From contig NC_083653.1 in the NCBI RefSeq assembly GCF_963576545.1, forward strand, positions 14,977,358 to 15,041,357: a DNA stretch of 64,000 bases, in the 5' to 3' direction. The notes beneath the pieces are model-generated. The model saw only the letters and a program-made list of their open reading frames with translations. It had not been told where the DNA came from and ran no database searches. Both the position numbers and the translations under genes were made by a program. The DNA is from Limanda limanda (taxonomy: Eukaryota; Chordata; Actinopteri; Pleuronectiformes; Pleuronectidae). Positions 1 through 11,743 of the stretch are shown piece after piece; within the stretch, counting starts at the first letter, position 1; every line of letters starts with the position of its first letter.

Positions 1-825
1 TGGTGTTGGCTTGTACAGTGATACTGCATGTTTGTTATCAGTGAAGCTGGTTTCAATTAAAAAACGCCCATAAAAACATTGAGATGTGTTGCATGGATTT
101 TTCCTTCATAACCCTCGACAGCCTCCTCTTCTCTCTCAGTGTCTCATATCAAGCCGAGATTTTTATTTTTCAAACAGCACACTGTCCAATCGTCTGAGGG
201 ACTTCCTTTCAGCCATCAACAGTCCATCTTCTCTTTGTTGTTTTGGTCTTCCCATATTCTCTGAATACGACAGCTCTCATTTCCAACTAATTCACCCTAA
301 CTTCACCTCTGACCAGAGAGGCAGAAAGACATGTTTGCGGATCCGTGTTGCCATAATATACGAGGTTATTTCTCTTTCTTTCCTTTAAGCCATTTACCTC
401 TGAAACACTATAATGGGATATTGATCTGGCTCGAGCAGAGAATGGAGCTTCTTTCTCAGAGAGAGATACCTCTGCCAACGGCTCCAATAAATAAAAGTAC
501 TGGGGCAACTCACAGACTGCAGGGCATCAGTGAGGATCAGACTGAAGAGTGTAGAGTCACTCAGTTAATGTTAAGGTCAATGATATAATCATTTCTACAT
601 ACTCAACAACTCACTGTATTTGAAGGCTCCCCTCGTAGGAGGTCAGCATCATGTTAATTGTGCTGTAAAATCAATACTCTGATAGTAAGAGGGTTGTTGG
701 TCAATGTATATCCGAGATTTACAGCAAGAAAAGTACACAATTAATACCATTAATTGATAGCACATTGTTATATTCCATAGTGATAGACAAATTACAAATG
801 GCCGGCTTTTTCAGGCTGATCGTGG

Positions 826-1226
826 TATTATTACCTCCTCCAGGGAGTTCACGCTTTCCCACCTGTCCATTTGTTTTTTTGTTAGCAACATTACGCAAAG
901 ATTATTGACAGATTACCACAAAACTCGGTTGAAGGGTGTGATATATGTCTGGGAAAAACCCATTTAATTTTAGTGCAAATCTGGATCAGGGATGAATGTA
1001 GGATTTTTTTCCCACTATTATTTAAAAAGTCCAGATTTTTCACATTTTGGTCGATTTCTTAGATAATAATTCATGAATCTTGATAGAAAAAAAGCAGACA
1101 TATATAGATTAATGATATTTATGCGTGTGTGCAATTCTGTGGAGATCCAAATCAAAATGTATTTCATATGTCATAAGAGGACTGCTGGGCCTTTGCAGAG
1201 GTTTGAACTCTGTGCAATTAGTTTTA
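826..1226 (+). repeat. dispersed repeat copy A (CCTCTGCCAAGGAGG family)
   Basis: Diverged copy beginning TTACCTCCTCCAGGGAG. It continues through ACGCAAAGATTATTGACAG, ATTTTAGTGCAAATCTGGAT, AATAATTCATGAATCTTGAT and GCAATTCTGTGGAGATCCAA to CTGGGCCTTTGCAGAGGT. The same block order recurs at four other places in this window. Confidence 0.7.
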
Positions 1227-1554
1227 TTATAACAAGTTAAATAAGTGAGTTAAGTGAATAAGTTGGTTACATGAGTATTTAAAAAAATGTCTGCTTATGG
1301 GCAAACCTATTTAGTTATGTAAGGAAGGAATGAATGAATTTAGTATTTCCATACTTATATTGCATTCCAGGCAGTGTGGACACTTATTTGAAGCAGCATT
1401 TAGCTCCTCTAGCCTTAAAACATTGTAAGATAAATGGATACATGTTATGTAAAATACAATAATACTTCAACATCTGCTGGAGGATGTCTTCAGACGTGTC
1501 TTAGGTCTAAACCTCTCAGTCTACGGTCTAAACTCATGTGTAAAGTCTGTCTCT

Positions 1555-1665
1555 GCGGTCGTGTCAGCTCTCTGCCGTAAAGCGGGCTGCTCCTCTGCCT
1601 CTGCCGTCGATCCGCGACGGTGACGTAAAGCAGAGCCAATCAGCAGCCAGAGCTCCACCTGTGAG
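1555..1665 (+). promoter_or_regulatory. CpG-rich patch with CRE and CCAAT motifs
   Basis: About ten CpGs fall within roughly 75 bp in otherwise AT-rich DNA. A CRE-like TGACGTAA (1621-1628) and CCAAT (1636-1640) follow. CACCT|GTGAGT, a splice-donor-like sequence on the plus strand, starts at 1656. No coding frame is attached. Confidence 0.35.
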
Positions 1666-3907
1666 TTTACTCTCAATGTTTATTGTGTACAAACTGAGAT
1701 TTTAAACTTTATTAACAACGACGAGCTTCATGACAAACTAAAATAACAACATGTGGACTTTTTAAAACACTTAGATAAATAAGTTATCAGTTAGGTGAGG
1801 AAATGGAGACTTGTGTATTTGGAAGATGTTGAAGTTGTTGTGGCTGAAGCTGAGGCACAGTTTCTGGTTGTGAGTTTGTTGTGTCTCTGATTTATTGGCA
1901 TTCCAAATAGGGGTTAGGGTTAGGTACATGAGGTACATGAGAGGGAACAACACTAAGTTACACTAAGTACTGAGGTCCTGGTAAGCAGCATTTTAAGTTT
2001 GTCTGTGCCTGTGTGGGTCTGAGGTCAACTGTGTCATTGTGTGTTTTTTTTACTTCATTTGAATTAAGCAGAAACTGAGAGTAACAGTTTATTTATGTGT
2101 TTTTTCTGTATATGTAGACACTTTGCCATCTAACTAGTGAGTTCTCTGTACAAGGCCTGATCATGTGGTACATTGTGTGTTCCCCCACTCATTTTCTGGC
2201 TGAGAGGAGATAGGACATGTTTGTGGACAAATGTAGAGGACAGTCGGTTTGCTGATGATTGCTCAAATCATTTATTTCAGTTAGGTGCAGCTTGAATATA
2301 CCACTATCACTCAAACAACATACTAGCAATCACTGTTAGAGTTGTAAGACTAAATATGTATTCCAGATTTTTTTTTAATTGAATGTGTGAAATACACTTT
2401 TTATATCGCTTAGCTTAATGGTGCATTCAGTTTATGCAGATGAGATAAGTGACTGAGTCTACAGAACAATTTACAGTTCAGCTCTAAATGCTTAATAATA
2501 AATCCTGAAAATATCGTGAGCTCACAAACGTGATAGGGCAGCTTCTTTGTGGCTGAATCATTCAATCTGATTTATCTCAATTAATTGTTTAGTTCTTTAA
2601 TATCTCCAACATGATGTCCTCGGGTGAGAAGCAGCAAATCCTACAGCTGGAAAAACACGAACCAGAGATGAAATCTGTTCGTGATTGATTTTCTATTGCG
2701 TAATAAATTAATGAACAGTTTGTCTGTTCTAGAGAATGCAGTGTTAAAGACACTTGTCTCTCGCATCCCATTGGTTGGTGTTGTTACCAGATTAATCTGA
2801 GCTCAGTTGGATTTTACAACAATCAGAGAGGATAAGAGGAAAAGTTTGAATGAGCTTCTCCGGTCTTGAGTTGACCTTTCATCCAAAGATAATTTCCAGC
2901 AGTGAAGTGGTCTGACAGAGGGAAAAACTGGATCGAGGGTCTCTGACTCTGATGTCCGAGGATGATGTACGATGTCCACACTGCTGAAACAAATGGGTGT
3001 CACTGACACAAATGCTCTGTTTCTTTTCAATTAGATTTGTTCATATTGTGTTTCCTTCGAACGGTTCAGATTCAGACAAGAAAATCAATACTTCATCCCT
3101 GCAGCGTCTTTACTCACATCAGGTACATTAGTCACCTATTCCACTGTCGTCCTGTTTAATGGGTTTTAATCCAATTCAACAAAGAAGCTGTGACATTCAG
3201 TTTGAGAGATTGAAGACTCTGTACTGTTGTGATGGATAATAGAAATAACTTGACTGAGGTGTGGAGATGATTCCAGTAATTTATTCAATGAACAGAAGAA
3301 TACTGCACAAGTTTGCATCAGCAGAGGTTAATGCATAGACTTTGTTTCTGAAAATATTTTACACATTATTACTTTTTTATTTTCATAACCTCTGCATTTA
3401 ATAAACACCCACATGGTATTCTGATAAATTCTTCATATTAGTACAGACATTTTTTAGTCAGACTTTATTCTTATTTTTTTTGATATGTTCAATACTTAAG
3501 TGTGGAGAAAAAATATACTTTTAATTGAAAGCAAAAACATTGCAACTCTTAATGCCACAGCACTGTACACACTACAAGACTTGTCCACTGTCAACACTAT
3601 GGCTGCATTCAAAACTGAAATAAAAAAAGGGATTCTTGAACAAAAATGTGTTGAGGTTAGCAAATACAGAACCAACAGTAGGTAATGAATTGTGTAGCAG
3701 CAGTTTCGGAGAGAAGGAGAGGATGACACACAGCAGACGTTCAGGCAAATATCTGAAATTTCTTCTGAGGACAATTGGATAAAGATGTCTGAAGTGATGA
3801 AGTAGGCCTCAGTGATATCAGGAAAGAAACAGGTGATTTTCAAATGTCAGACAAACGCCAATCTGAACATAAATCAATTTTAGTTTCATAAGGCGTAAAT
3901 TAATGTT

Positions 3908-3913
3908 TTTATT
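3908..3913 (-). terminator. lamp5: candidate poly(A) signal of lamp5
   Basis: A minus-strand AATAAA lies about 320 nt past the lamp5 stop. It is a plausible 3' UTR end; other AT-rich matches occur further on. Confidence 0.35.
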
Positions 3914-4232
3914 TTCCTTAAAATTCTTATCACTGTGATACAGACTATGGATTTATGGCACACAGATTCACTTCAGCAGCCCGGTGTGTTTGATTTTTGT
4001 GGGTTGACCCTCCAACTACATCCATGCTAAGCCCCAAGCTGTCCCATTCACCTGTGTTTTAGCTGCTGGAAAGTTCCAGTGGGCCTGCAGTGCAGGCTAC
4101 ACATATTTCTTCTTATCAGGGGATCAGTCCATGGCCGACCACTTTCCTCTGGTGATAGGCCTGGGACATGGAGGAAACAAGTCTTTTTATCAGGGTAGCT
4201 TTGGAGAGAGCCGAGGGAGTCGCTGCTGCTGA

Positions 4233-7200
4233 CTACATGTTCTTGTACATGGAGCGATCTCTGGGGAGCTGAGGCTGGGGTGCGGTCAGCTTTAGGTGGA
4301 AGTGGTAGACGGTGAGCGTGATGACAATGATGAGAGCCAAAATGAAACCCAGGACGATCGGGAGGGTCTCCTCCAGGCGCTCCCGCTGGTCGGTGATACA
4401 CTTGAAGGCTGCATAGAGTGGAAGACACAGTCAGGATGGTTAAGAGACTGGATGTGAGCGACAAGGATTCTAAAGGCCTGAGGTCATGTTCTTTGTACTG
4501 CATGTTTGGTGATTTCAGATTTTTCTACTACACTACAATTAAAAACAATGATAAACATGTGTAATTGTATGGATGGTCATATACAATCGTATCAATTTCA
4601 TTATTGTACTAAATTCTGTTAAATTCTGGCCGCAAATAACTTAAATTTTCATTATTGTTTAAACTAACAATAATTGATTTTCTCTATTATTTATTTGTCA
4701 CATTTTTGTTATTGATTTAAACATGCTTTGGACAAGTTTATTATTTATTTAATGTCATGATATTTATCATGCTTATCATTACCTCTGCCAAGGAGGCTAT
4801 GGTTAACCCCTGTCTGTTTATTTGTCGGTTTGCTCATAAGTATTATTACGCAGAAACTTCTCAACCTATCAGGGGGTTGATCTAGGAATTCCCCCCCACT
4901 TTATTTAACATTGCAAGATAAAGCGTTTTTCAATGTTTTCACTGATTTCCCAGGGATTGATTCATGGATCTTAATGAAAAAATTTAGTGGAGTTATATAT
5001 GAGTGTGCAATTTGGTGCAGATTGATTGAATTTGTGGGCCTTTTGTTGGGCCTTTGTTGCTAGTGTTGTATTAGAAATATCACTCCGCTCTACTGATTTA
5101 TTATCTCCGGTCATGAACCACATGTTCATCATGTGGCCTCTTACAGACGCTAAGTTGGGCAACAGCTGTTAGAGGTATGCATACTGTACATGCAGCATGC
5201 AAAGCTTGTGTGTGTAAGTGTGTTGCATGGCTGTGTGTAAAATGTGAGTGGATAATGGCGGTAGCATCAATGTGTGTCTGCTCCCGTGGGATTCATTTGC
5301 TTAATGACACAAGTTTCCAACAGATGCTTCCTTTTCTCTCTCTAACCCTAACCCTCTCTCATTCACCTGTGCTACTGGATACCTTTTGTGCATTAACTTT
5401 GCTAAATTCATGTTAGCTTGTACATATCTTCTGTGTGTTTGTAAGGAAGAAGAGTGTCAAGACATCTGGCTGCAGATGGTGCTTCTCCCTGTCGACAGCA
5501 GTATATGCCCACTATAGGAGAACAGCATTGCAGCACAGCCTAGTTTACAGCAGCTCACAGCAAATAATACTTCCAAGGTGATTGGCATCAGAGGACGGCC
5601 AGGTTCACTGAGTATGTCTATAAAAGCTGCATTGAGGGCAATGATATGACTGTACTCATAAAGTCCTAATGACTCTCTCTCTCTCTCTCTCTCTTTTCGT
5701 CTCTTTTGTCTCTCTTGCATCCCCACGCCCTCTTTTTTTCTCTTTTTACCCGGTCTCCCTCTCTGCAGCCCAAAGTACTACTCACACTGCAGCAATAACC
5801 CCCCAGAGAGCTGTGAGTGTGTGTGTCTCAGTGCAGAGATGTAAGGCCACAGCACAGCAACCTCTGTGTTTCATTATCGTCCTCATCTGTTTTTTCACGA
5901 TATGTGACTAGAAAACAGTATCAGTGTGTGGTGAAGGTTGACTTGTTCCTTGTGTCTGTGTTTCTCAAAGAAGGAATCAAACGTAGGTTGTTCTTACGTT
6001 CACCGAACATGAAGTCGGAGGCGATGTCAAAGGGCTGGATCTGGATGTCGTACATGGAGACTGTGACACCCTTCTGGTGGTCACTGGAGATTAGGGTGAG
6101 GGTCTGCTGTGCCGCGCACACAAAGGAGTGCTCAGCGGGGGTCACCAGGGCTGACAGGCGGTGGGTGCTTGCTGTGTGCTTCCCGGCTGGAGAAAAGAGT
6201 CATTAGAGAATATGAGTTAAGCAGTAAGTTGTTATGTTGTCGTGTGTAAGGGTTGTTGTACGCCCCCCATTCCTTTAGCATGAAAACAATATTCAACAAA
6301 GTAATTTGTCAGGATTTTTAGTGTATGTTGGATGGATCATTGCATCTAAAAGCAAAAAGACTGGGAAAAGAAAAGACAATTCAAAAAAATGTAAAATTAA
6401 TTTTTTTTTTTCCAGTAGTCAATAAAAAAAATAATGAAAGATGTGTTTGTTGTAATGTCTGACAGGAGGCAGATTTATGCATCAGTTTTAATTTATTATT
6501 ATAAAATTAATTTATAGCTCACTACCCCCAAAAATGGGTAGGTTGTATTCAATAACAATTTGGCTTAAAAAAATCACTACTGGATAGTGTACGTGGGCGA
6601 AAATCTAAAATCCCTGCATGAATCAGCCTGTAATTCCATCTGAATGCTAATGTGAGGTGAATGCGAGCTGGAGTTGCGATCAAAGCAGGCGGGATGGAAA
6701 TGTGCTGAGTTGCTACTGTACTCTGCGGCTGACTCACGGTTGTATGCGTTGATGAAATGCGATGTCTCCGAGGTGTCGTAGACGAACTGGACCTTGCTAA
6801 CCTTCCACACCTCTTCCTCCTTGTCACGGAAGTCCTGCAACACACACACGCGTCAAACCGCGGGCTTTCCCACCGCATGGAGAGAGCAGGTGGCCACACT
6901 CAGCAAAAAAGCCAATAGACTTCCATTTATTAAACCTTATATATTTTTTAAACATTTTCGGTAAAAAATAAATCCTAAAATATCTGAACAGAAATATCGC
7001 TGTAAAGAACATCATTCCGCTTGAAAAACGAGATTCAAAGTGACATTGCTAAAACCTAGTTGAGATGAATTGTAATATGTTGGCGTCTTAATCTTCCCAT
7101 TAGATGATTCCGACTTTTTTATTGCATATGCCATAAAAGCCTCGTGTGGGTTTCCTCGCCCACCTTAGAGAAGTAGATGCGGAGGGTGTAGGCTTCGTTC

Positions 7201-8612
7201 TTCCAGCTTATTTGGATCTCTGACTCGGTGATCCCGCATTTCCCCTCGATTTCTGCACCACGGGGCAGCGTGAACGACGCCTGCTCGGTGATCAGCTGCA
7301 GAGAGAGAGAACAAACATGTGGAAACATTGGCAGACATGGACAGATTACTAAATCGCCCCTGGAAGGAGTTTTTAGAATTTGGCTTCCATTTTTACGCAC
7401 AAACTTATTGGGGAGCAAGAAATCCAAAAAGGACCAAAAAAACATAGCAGGCTATTTGAAATAACTAGATACAAACAGAAACAACTTTTAAATCATCCAT
7501 AATCACCTTTTGAATATATGATCATGGCGTTTGAAAAAAAAATAAAAAAATTCGGACCTTATGCGTCGTCAGCATTTTACGCACGACTGCACACGACAGA
7601 AGCAGCATCCAGAATCCAGTTCTAATATAATCGATATGCAATCGCCTTTATTTATTAGCAAATAAGTCAATTTAAACTCAAAAGAAGTGTGGAATATTTT
7701 AGATTTCATGACTATTTTCCATGACTTCAGCCACCATTACGCACAGAAACATTTAACGCCTCCAACATTTTACGCAGATTACATCATTGATTCAAGGTCT
7801 GCGTTTCATTTTGTTTAACCATCCACATGTTCTGTGTTACAATGCGAGGTGGGATTCCTTACGTCTATCCCGTTGAGCGCGAGCACGTCATATGGCACGA
7901 GGAATCTCACGGCGAACTCCACCATCAGACATGTCGTGCCGTTCTCCCGCACCGCGAAGATGGCTTTGTCCGGGTTGTTGGAGAGACCCGACAGGTTCTC
8001 CCCCTCCTGCTCCCCCAGCGCCCCGGAAAGGAGCAGCACACCTGGTGAAAAGTTGGCAGGGGGGGAGGCGATTATGTCAAATTGGGTAACAGATGGGGCA
8101 CGCACGCACGTGTGCACAAAACATACAGACCCAGCAGAAACAGTGGGCTACTTTCACTTTAGCTGAAGGTCTCCCACATACTCGCATCACGGGCGTTTCA
8201 CATCTGTTTTCTCACGGCAAAGTCAGAGTCAGGTGAAACCACCGGAGACTGAAATCTGCAGTATCAGGGGAGCAGCGGCGCAACACTGGCTGCAGCCTGA
8301 CCAGCGGTAGGAAGTGATGGACTGCAACTCTGACCATGTTTCTACCACTTTTAGAATACTGATGTGAGGAGGAAAGATGAGGTGAAACGTGCCGACTCAT
8401 ACCTGCACGCACGCACGCACGCACGCACGCGCACAGACACACACACACACACACACACAGACACACACACACACACACTGCAGTGAGGAGTCACGACAGC
8501 CGCACGCACGCACACACATACACGTACACACTCTCTCTCTCTCTCTCTTACCAAACACACTGTGCAGCAGTAGTCGGGCGCTCTCCGTGGTGCTGAAACC
8601 CGGTCCTCCCAT
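4233..8612 (-). CDS. lamp5: lysosome-associated membrane protein 5 (BAD-LAMP), six exons
   Basis: Exons are 8552-8612, 7863-8041, 7164-7295, 6738-6834, 5998-6186 and 4233-4408. They join to 834 nt: 277 residues plus TAG. Residues about 12-30 form a signal peptide ([17 protein letters not shown]). The luminal part holds [20 protein letters not shown], a glycosylation sequon (NGT) and four Cys (TTCL, GKCG, FVCA, FKCI) as in the LAMP fold. The membrane helix is [20 protein letters not shown]. The tail [10 protein letters not shown] ends in a Tyr-x-x-hydrophobic sorting motif. Human LAMP5 (280 residues, from memory) has the same arrangement and RDRSQYKHM end. Family role: endosomal/synaptic vesicle membrane protein of neurons, related to worm UNC-46 in GABA transporter sorting. 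In mammals the gene also follows PLCB4 on the same strand, which supports orthology. Confidence 0.96.
4778..5070 (+). repeat. dispersed repeat copy B
   Basis: It starts CATTACCTCTGCCAAGGAGG, contains ATTGATTCATGGATCTTAAT and GTGCAATTTGGTGCAGATTG, and ends GTTGGGCCTTTGTTG. It lies inside lamp5 intron 5. Confidence 0.75.
5671..5694. repeat. (CT)n microsatellite in lamp5 intron 5
   Basis: Simple CT run. The rest of the 1.6-kb intron holds dispersed repeat copy B and otherwise nothing recognisable. Confidence 0.85.
8405..8479. repeat. (GCAC)n and (CA)n microsatellite in lamp5 intron 1
   Basis: About seven GCAC units are followed by a CA run with one interruption. This short intron (8042-8551) also holds a (CT)n run at 8531-8549 that touches the exon 1 donor, so the donor reads GTAAGAGAGAGA. 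Confidence 0.9.
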
Positions 8613-9200
8613 CTCTGTCGGCTTCCCCAGCGCTGAAAAAAGGGCTAAAACTAAAGGCAGCCGGTGCTGAACCCGCGAAAAGACAGGAGAGAGAGAGAAA
8701 GAAAGACGGAAGGGGGGCGGGAGAGAAAGAAACTGAAGGGAGAGAGAGAGAGAGAGGGATGCCTCCACTCAGCGTCCAGAAGTCACGCTCAGATCATCAT
8801 GAATGCAGCAAAAAACGTCTCCAGGTTGGACGTGAGATCCGGTTTGCGCCGCAGGAGCCGCCGGTAGCGAGGAGTTCTGTCTCTTCAAGGTTGACAGGTT
8901 TTAACCCAGTGACAGCTGCAGCACCGAGCTCCCTCTACGCATTATTATTGTCAGTAAAAACACGATTCGTATTGAAAGAAAAGGTCCTTCAATTGAATTT
9001 GTCTCTCGGCAGGCAGCCTCGGTTATTCCCGCAATGCTGTAGTCTCCATCCCTGTGGTAGCAGCTGTAGGATGGGCTGAAATGATGTATGTCTGGAGGGA
9101 AACGCCGACAACACCCCCTCCCTCCCTTCCTTCCTCTCACCAACTCCACTTCTGCAGCTGAGTGTGGGTGAGAATGCGAGCTGCAAAAATCCAGTTCATC

Positions 9201-9208
9201 CTATATAG
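9201..9208 (-). promoter_or_regulatory. lamp5: possible TATA box for lamp5
   Basis: CTATATAG lies about 590 nt above the ATG. The sequence between holds a purine/pyrimidine-rich stretch (8690-8760 and 9110-9140), as in a long 5' UTR. This is a positional guess only. Confidence 0.3.
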
Positions 9209-10146
9209 ACCTCAAATCTGTTCAAAATTTAAGGATTTTATAGCATTTACCTCCATGAACAAACTTGTCTTATTTGATATATATATTCCGGTCTCGAGAC
9301 TCTGGGACGCCTTTCAGAAGTTATGGTATAAGTGAACCTGCATTGGAACCAATAATAGGGAGTATTTTTTTCACTTGCTTTAAACATATTACTGAGACTT
9401 TTTACACATAATGTAGTACTTTAATATCACTAAAGTTACACCTAAAACCTGAATCCAAACCCAATCCGAATACATGACTCAAACGAACAGTGACCTTTTG
9501 AATTGTACCGTGAATGATGTTCAAAATAGTGTCACATTGAGTCTCTCTCTCTCCCTCCCTCCTCTAACACACACACTCCATTAAAATCCGTAAATGAAGG
9601 TGGAAGAAAAAACTGCAGTACAGCAGAAATGAATATGTGTAATATGTCACTGCACATCACCCCTCCACCTTCGCTGCAACCCCCACCTCTTACAAAAGGG
9701 ATGGCAAATGCTGCTAAACACAGACGCAACATCTACACTGGAACTGGAAGTTATATTGGTCTGGAGCTGCAGGAGCTCGCACAGAGTTTATACTGTTACT
9801 GTTATTTTCAATTGCTCGAGTTAGGTTTCTAGTTGTTTGGTCGTTTAGCTCCGTTTTCAGCCCCCCTATCTCGGTTCATATCGTCCGGGTGTGAAGTGGC
9901 CGAACCGTTCGCAGGGCGAATGTATTATCCCCGCTATGATGTTAAACAGTGACGAGAACATGACACATCGACGCTGACTGGATGTTCGTGTCACTTTCAG
10001 AGAAGACATTTGAGTTTTGAAGGTGAATTTAGAAAAGTGGCATAATTGAAGGGAAACTTATTGTATTGGAACCAGGTCTAAAGGTAACCATGATGTCTTT
10101 AATGGTGGAGAAATCGACCATTTTACGAACGGCGCACTGCGGTTTT
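9209..10146. other. spacer between lamp5 and the ankrd63-like gene
   Basis: No repeat and no plausible exon. It must contain the ankrd63-like 3' UTR. An ATTAAA variant on the minus strand lies near 10096, but no standard AATAAA stands out. Confidence 0.4.
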
Positions 10147-11607
10147 TTAAGAGTTTGTTACTCTGAAGTTAAAGTCAAACTCGCACTTCACGGAGCTGAT
10201 GCTGTCGATACTGGGTTTGCTGCCAACCTGGGGATGTTTGAGGCACTGAGGGAAAGTTTCTGATCGCGGAATTCGCCCTGAGGTCAACATCGGATCTTCC
10301 TCCAACTCCTTTACGTTTTTGTTAAATTCCGGGGAGGTAAACCGGCGTAAGAGCTTATTGCTCAGCACCGAGAAGGTCGTTGTTGAAGTGGCCGGTGCGA
10401 TCAAATGAGGAGGTTCAGTTTTTCCCTGAGACGCTTCGCGCCTCCTGACTGTTGTGGATTTACGCAAAGGCACCAGTGCGCGCTCCGGGGGTGTGGGGCT
10501 GAGGATACTGGTTGGCAAACTGCATCTTTTCTCATAATAGCTGTCATGAAACCTGCGCACACGGAAGTCGAATGCTTTCGATGTTTCTGTTCCTGGTTCA
10601 CTCTCAGTTTTGTTGGCAACAATTGGAGTCAGTAAGATTCCCAGCGCAGAGGGCGTACTGGGTTTTGGCGTGTGCCTGTTGGGCCGTGGTGAGAACAAAA
10701 TAGATTTTTGAGCCTGACCACTCTGAATAAGAGGGGGGAGGTGATAATCAGAGGTGGTTTTAAGATGATTGGAGTTTGGAAATGGGTGGCAAGTCCGCGG
10801 AAGTGGTTTAGGTGTTAATACTGCTGAGAAGTCCAGCTCTTGTGGAGATGAAGAGGAGCCGCCATTCTCTCTCTCATACTCTTCTATAGAGTCCATCGAT
10901 TGTAACCTACTCTGCTTCATCAGAGGTCTGGACTGCCATGTGTCGTTTTGAGCCGGAAAGAAATCTACTCGATCACACGTTTGGAGGACTTCAAGTTTGT
11001 TCTCCAAAGGTTTCCTCTCAAACTTCTCGTCGCCACATCTCAGACTGAGTCGTGGCTGTACGTTTCCCTTCTTGGAGTTGTTGGTAAGCGCATGGATGCA
11101 CTCTGTGTGGCCGAGAAACTTTGCCACTTCCACAGCAGAGTTGCCAACTTTGTTTTTTCTGTCTATCTGGAGCCCCAGCCTCTTAAAAGCTCTCACCAGA
11201 AACTCAACAACGTGGGAGTGATCTGCCACCGCGGCGTACATCAGGGCGGTGTTTCCCCAGCAGTCCACTATCTCCGGATCTGCGTTGTTGCGCACCAGGA
11301 TCTTCGCCGCGTCCAGGAAGCCTCTCTCGCAGGCGTGACTGAGCGCAGTGCGTCCGTCCCCGTCCTGACAGTTCACACTGGCTCCTCTCTGCAGCAGCAG
11401 CTCCGCGAACTTACAGCTCGTATGTGCATCAGGAAGCAGGACGGAGGAGATGAGGGGCGTCTGTGCGCCCTCTGTTCTGGAGTCCACGATTTCTCCATCC
11501 ATCGCGTCCAGGACAAACCGGGCCAGGTGGACTTTATCCTTAGACATCGCCTCCAGGAGGATCCTGGTGCCCGTCTGCCCCTCACACCCACCAGGAGCCT
11601 TCAGCAT
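10147..11607 (-). CDS. ankrd63-like: ANKRD63-like ankyrin repeat protein, single exon
   Basis: An uninterrupted 486-codon frame. The N-terminus reads MLKAPGGCEGQTGTRILLEA then MSKDKVHLARFVLDAMDGEI. Four ankyrin repeats lie at about residues 48-80, 83-115, 116-149 and 150-180, with TPL and GRTALSHACERG-type consensus turns. The remaining 300 residues are Ser/Pro/Lys-rich and look disordered. From memory, human ANKRD63 begins with the same MLK...GTR.(F/L)LEAM and KVHLARFVLDA.D pattern and has the same layout, also without introns; the ANKRD34 proteins are the next nearest family. No biochemical role is known. The gene sits between plcb4 and lamp5 on the same strand, with its own TATA box and X-box upstream. 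The ATG is the first in frame and lies about 80 nt below the expected start site. The long frames on the opposite strand (10948-11724) are shadows. Confidence 0.9.
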   Translation of the reverse strand: MLKAPGGCEGQTGTRILLEAMSKDKVHLARFVLDAMDGEIVDSRTEGAQTPLISSVLLPDAHTSCKFAELLLQRGASVNCQDGDGRTALSHACERGFLDAAKILVRNNADPEIVDCWGNTALMYAAVADHSHVVEFLVRAFKRLGLQIDRKNKVGNSAVEVAKFLGHTECIHALTNNSKKGNVQPRLSLRCGDEKFERKPLENKLEVLQTCDRVDFFPAQNDTWQSRPLMKQSRLQSMDSIEEYERENGGSSSSPQELDFSAVLTPKPLPRTCHPFPNSNHLKTTSDYHLPPLIQSGQAQKSILFSPRPNRHTPKPSTPSALGILLTPIVANKTESEPGTETSKAFDFRVRRFHDSYYEKRCSLPTSILSPTPPERALVPLRKSTTVRRREASQGKTEPPHLIAPATSTTTFSVLSNKLLRRFTSPEFNKNVKELEEDPMLTSGRIPRSETFPQCLKHPQVGSKPSIDSISSVKCEFDFNFRVTNS

Positions 11608-11716
11608 GATTCTGAGTTTGACTTAAAAAGAGAGAAATGTCATCTTTCTATGATGTGGAGCAGTTTCGGAAATCTGTCCCCCCAACCAGTGCTGACAAAA
11701 CAAACCCACCACCCTG

Positions 11717-11724
11717 TTATATAG
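11717..11724 (-). promoter_or_regulatory. TATA box of the ankrd63-like gene
   Basis: The minus strand reads CTATATAA 110 nt above the ATG. This predicts a start site near 11690 and a short unspliced 5' UTR of about 80 nt. Confidence 0.6.
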
Positions 11725-11743
11725 AGCCGGGGGAAGCCAAGGT

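Larger units (their letters stand above)
1..3907. other. intergenic DNA downstream of lamp5
   Basis: AT-rich sequence with no frame resembling a known protein. It contains one copy of a dispersed repeat (826-1226) and one short CpG-rich patch (1555-1665). Nothing else is seen. In mammals PAK5 lies beyond LAMP5, but none of its exons is recognised here. Confidence 0.6.

Noticed and set aside
4048..4503. 151-codon minus-strand frame over lamp5 exon 6
   Set aside because: Reads the exon in the wrong frame; the lamp5 frame gives the transmembrane helix and tail.
5341..5360. Interstitial telomere repeat
   Set aside because: Only two CCCTAA-like units; the same at 1912-1924. Too short to mean anything.
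8405..8479. Regular GCAC/CA repeats considered as a CRISPR-like array
   Set aside because: Simple-sequence DNA without unique spacers, in a vertebrate genome.
10948..11724. 258-codon plus-strand frame
   Set aside because: It lies antisense to the ankyrin-repeat coding region and shows no protein family pattern; the minus strand carries clear ankyrin repeats.
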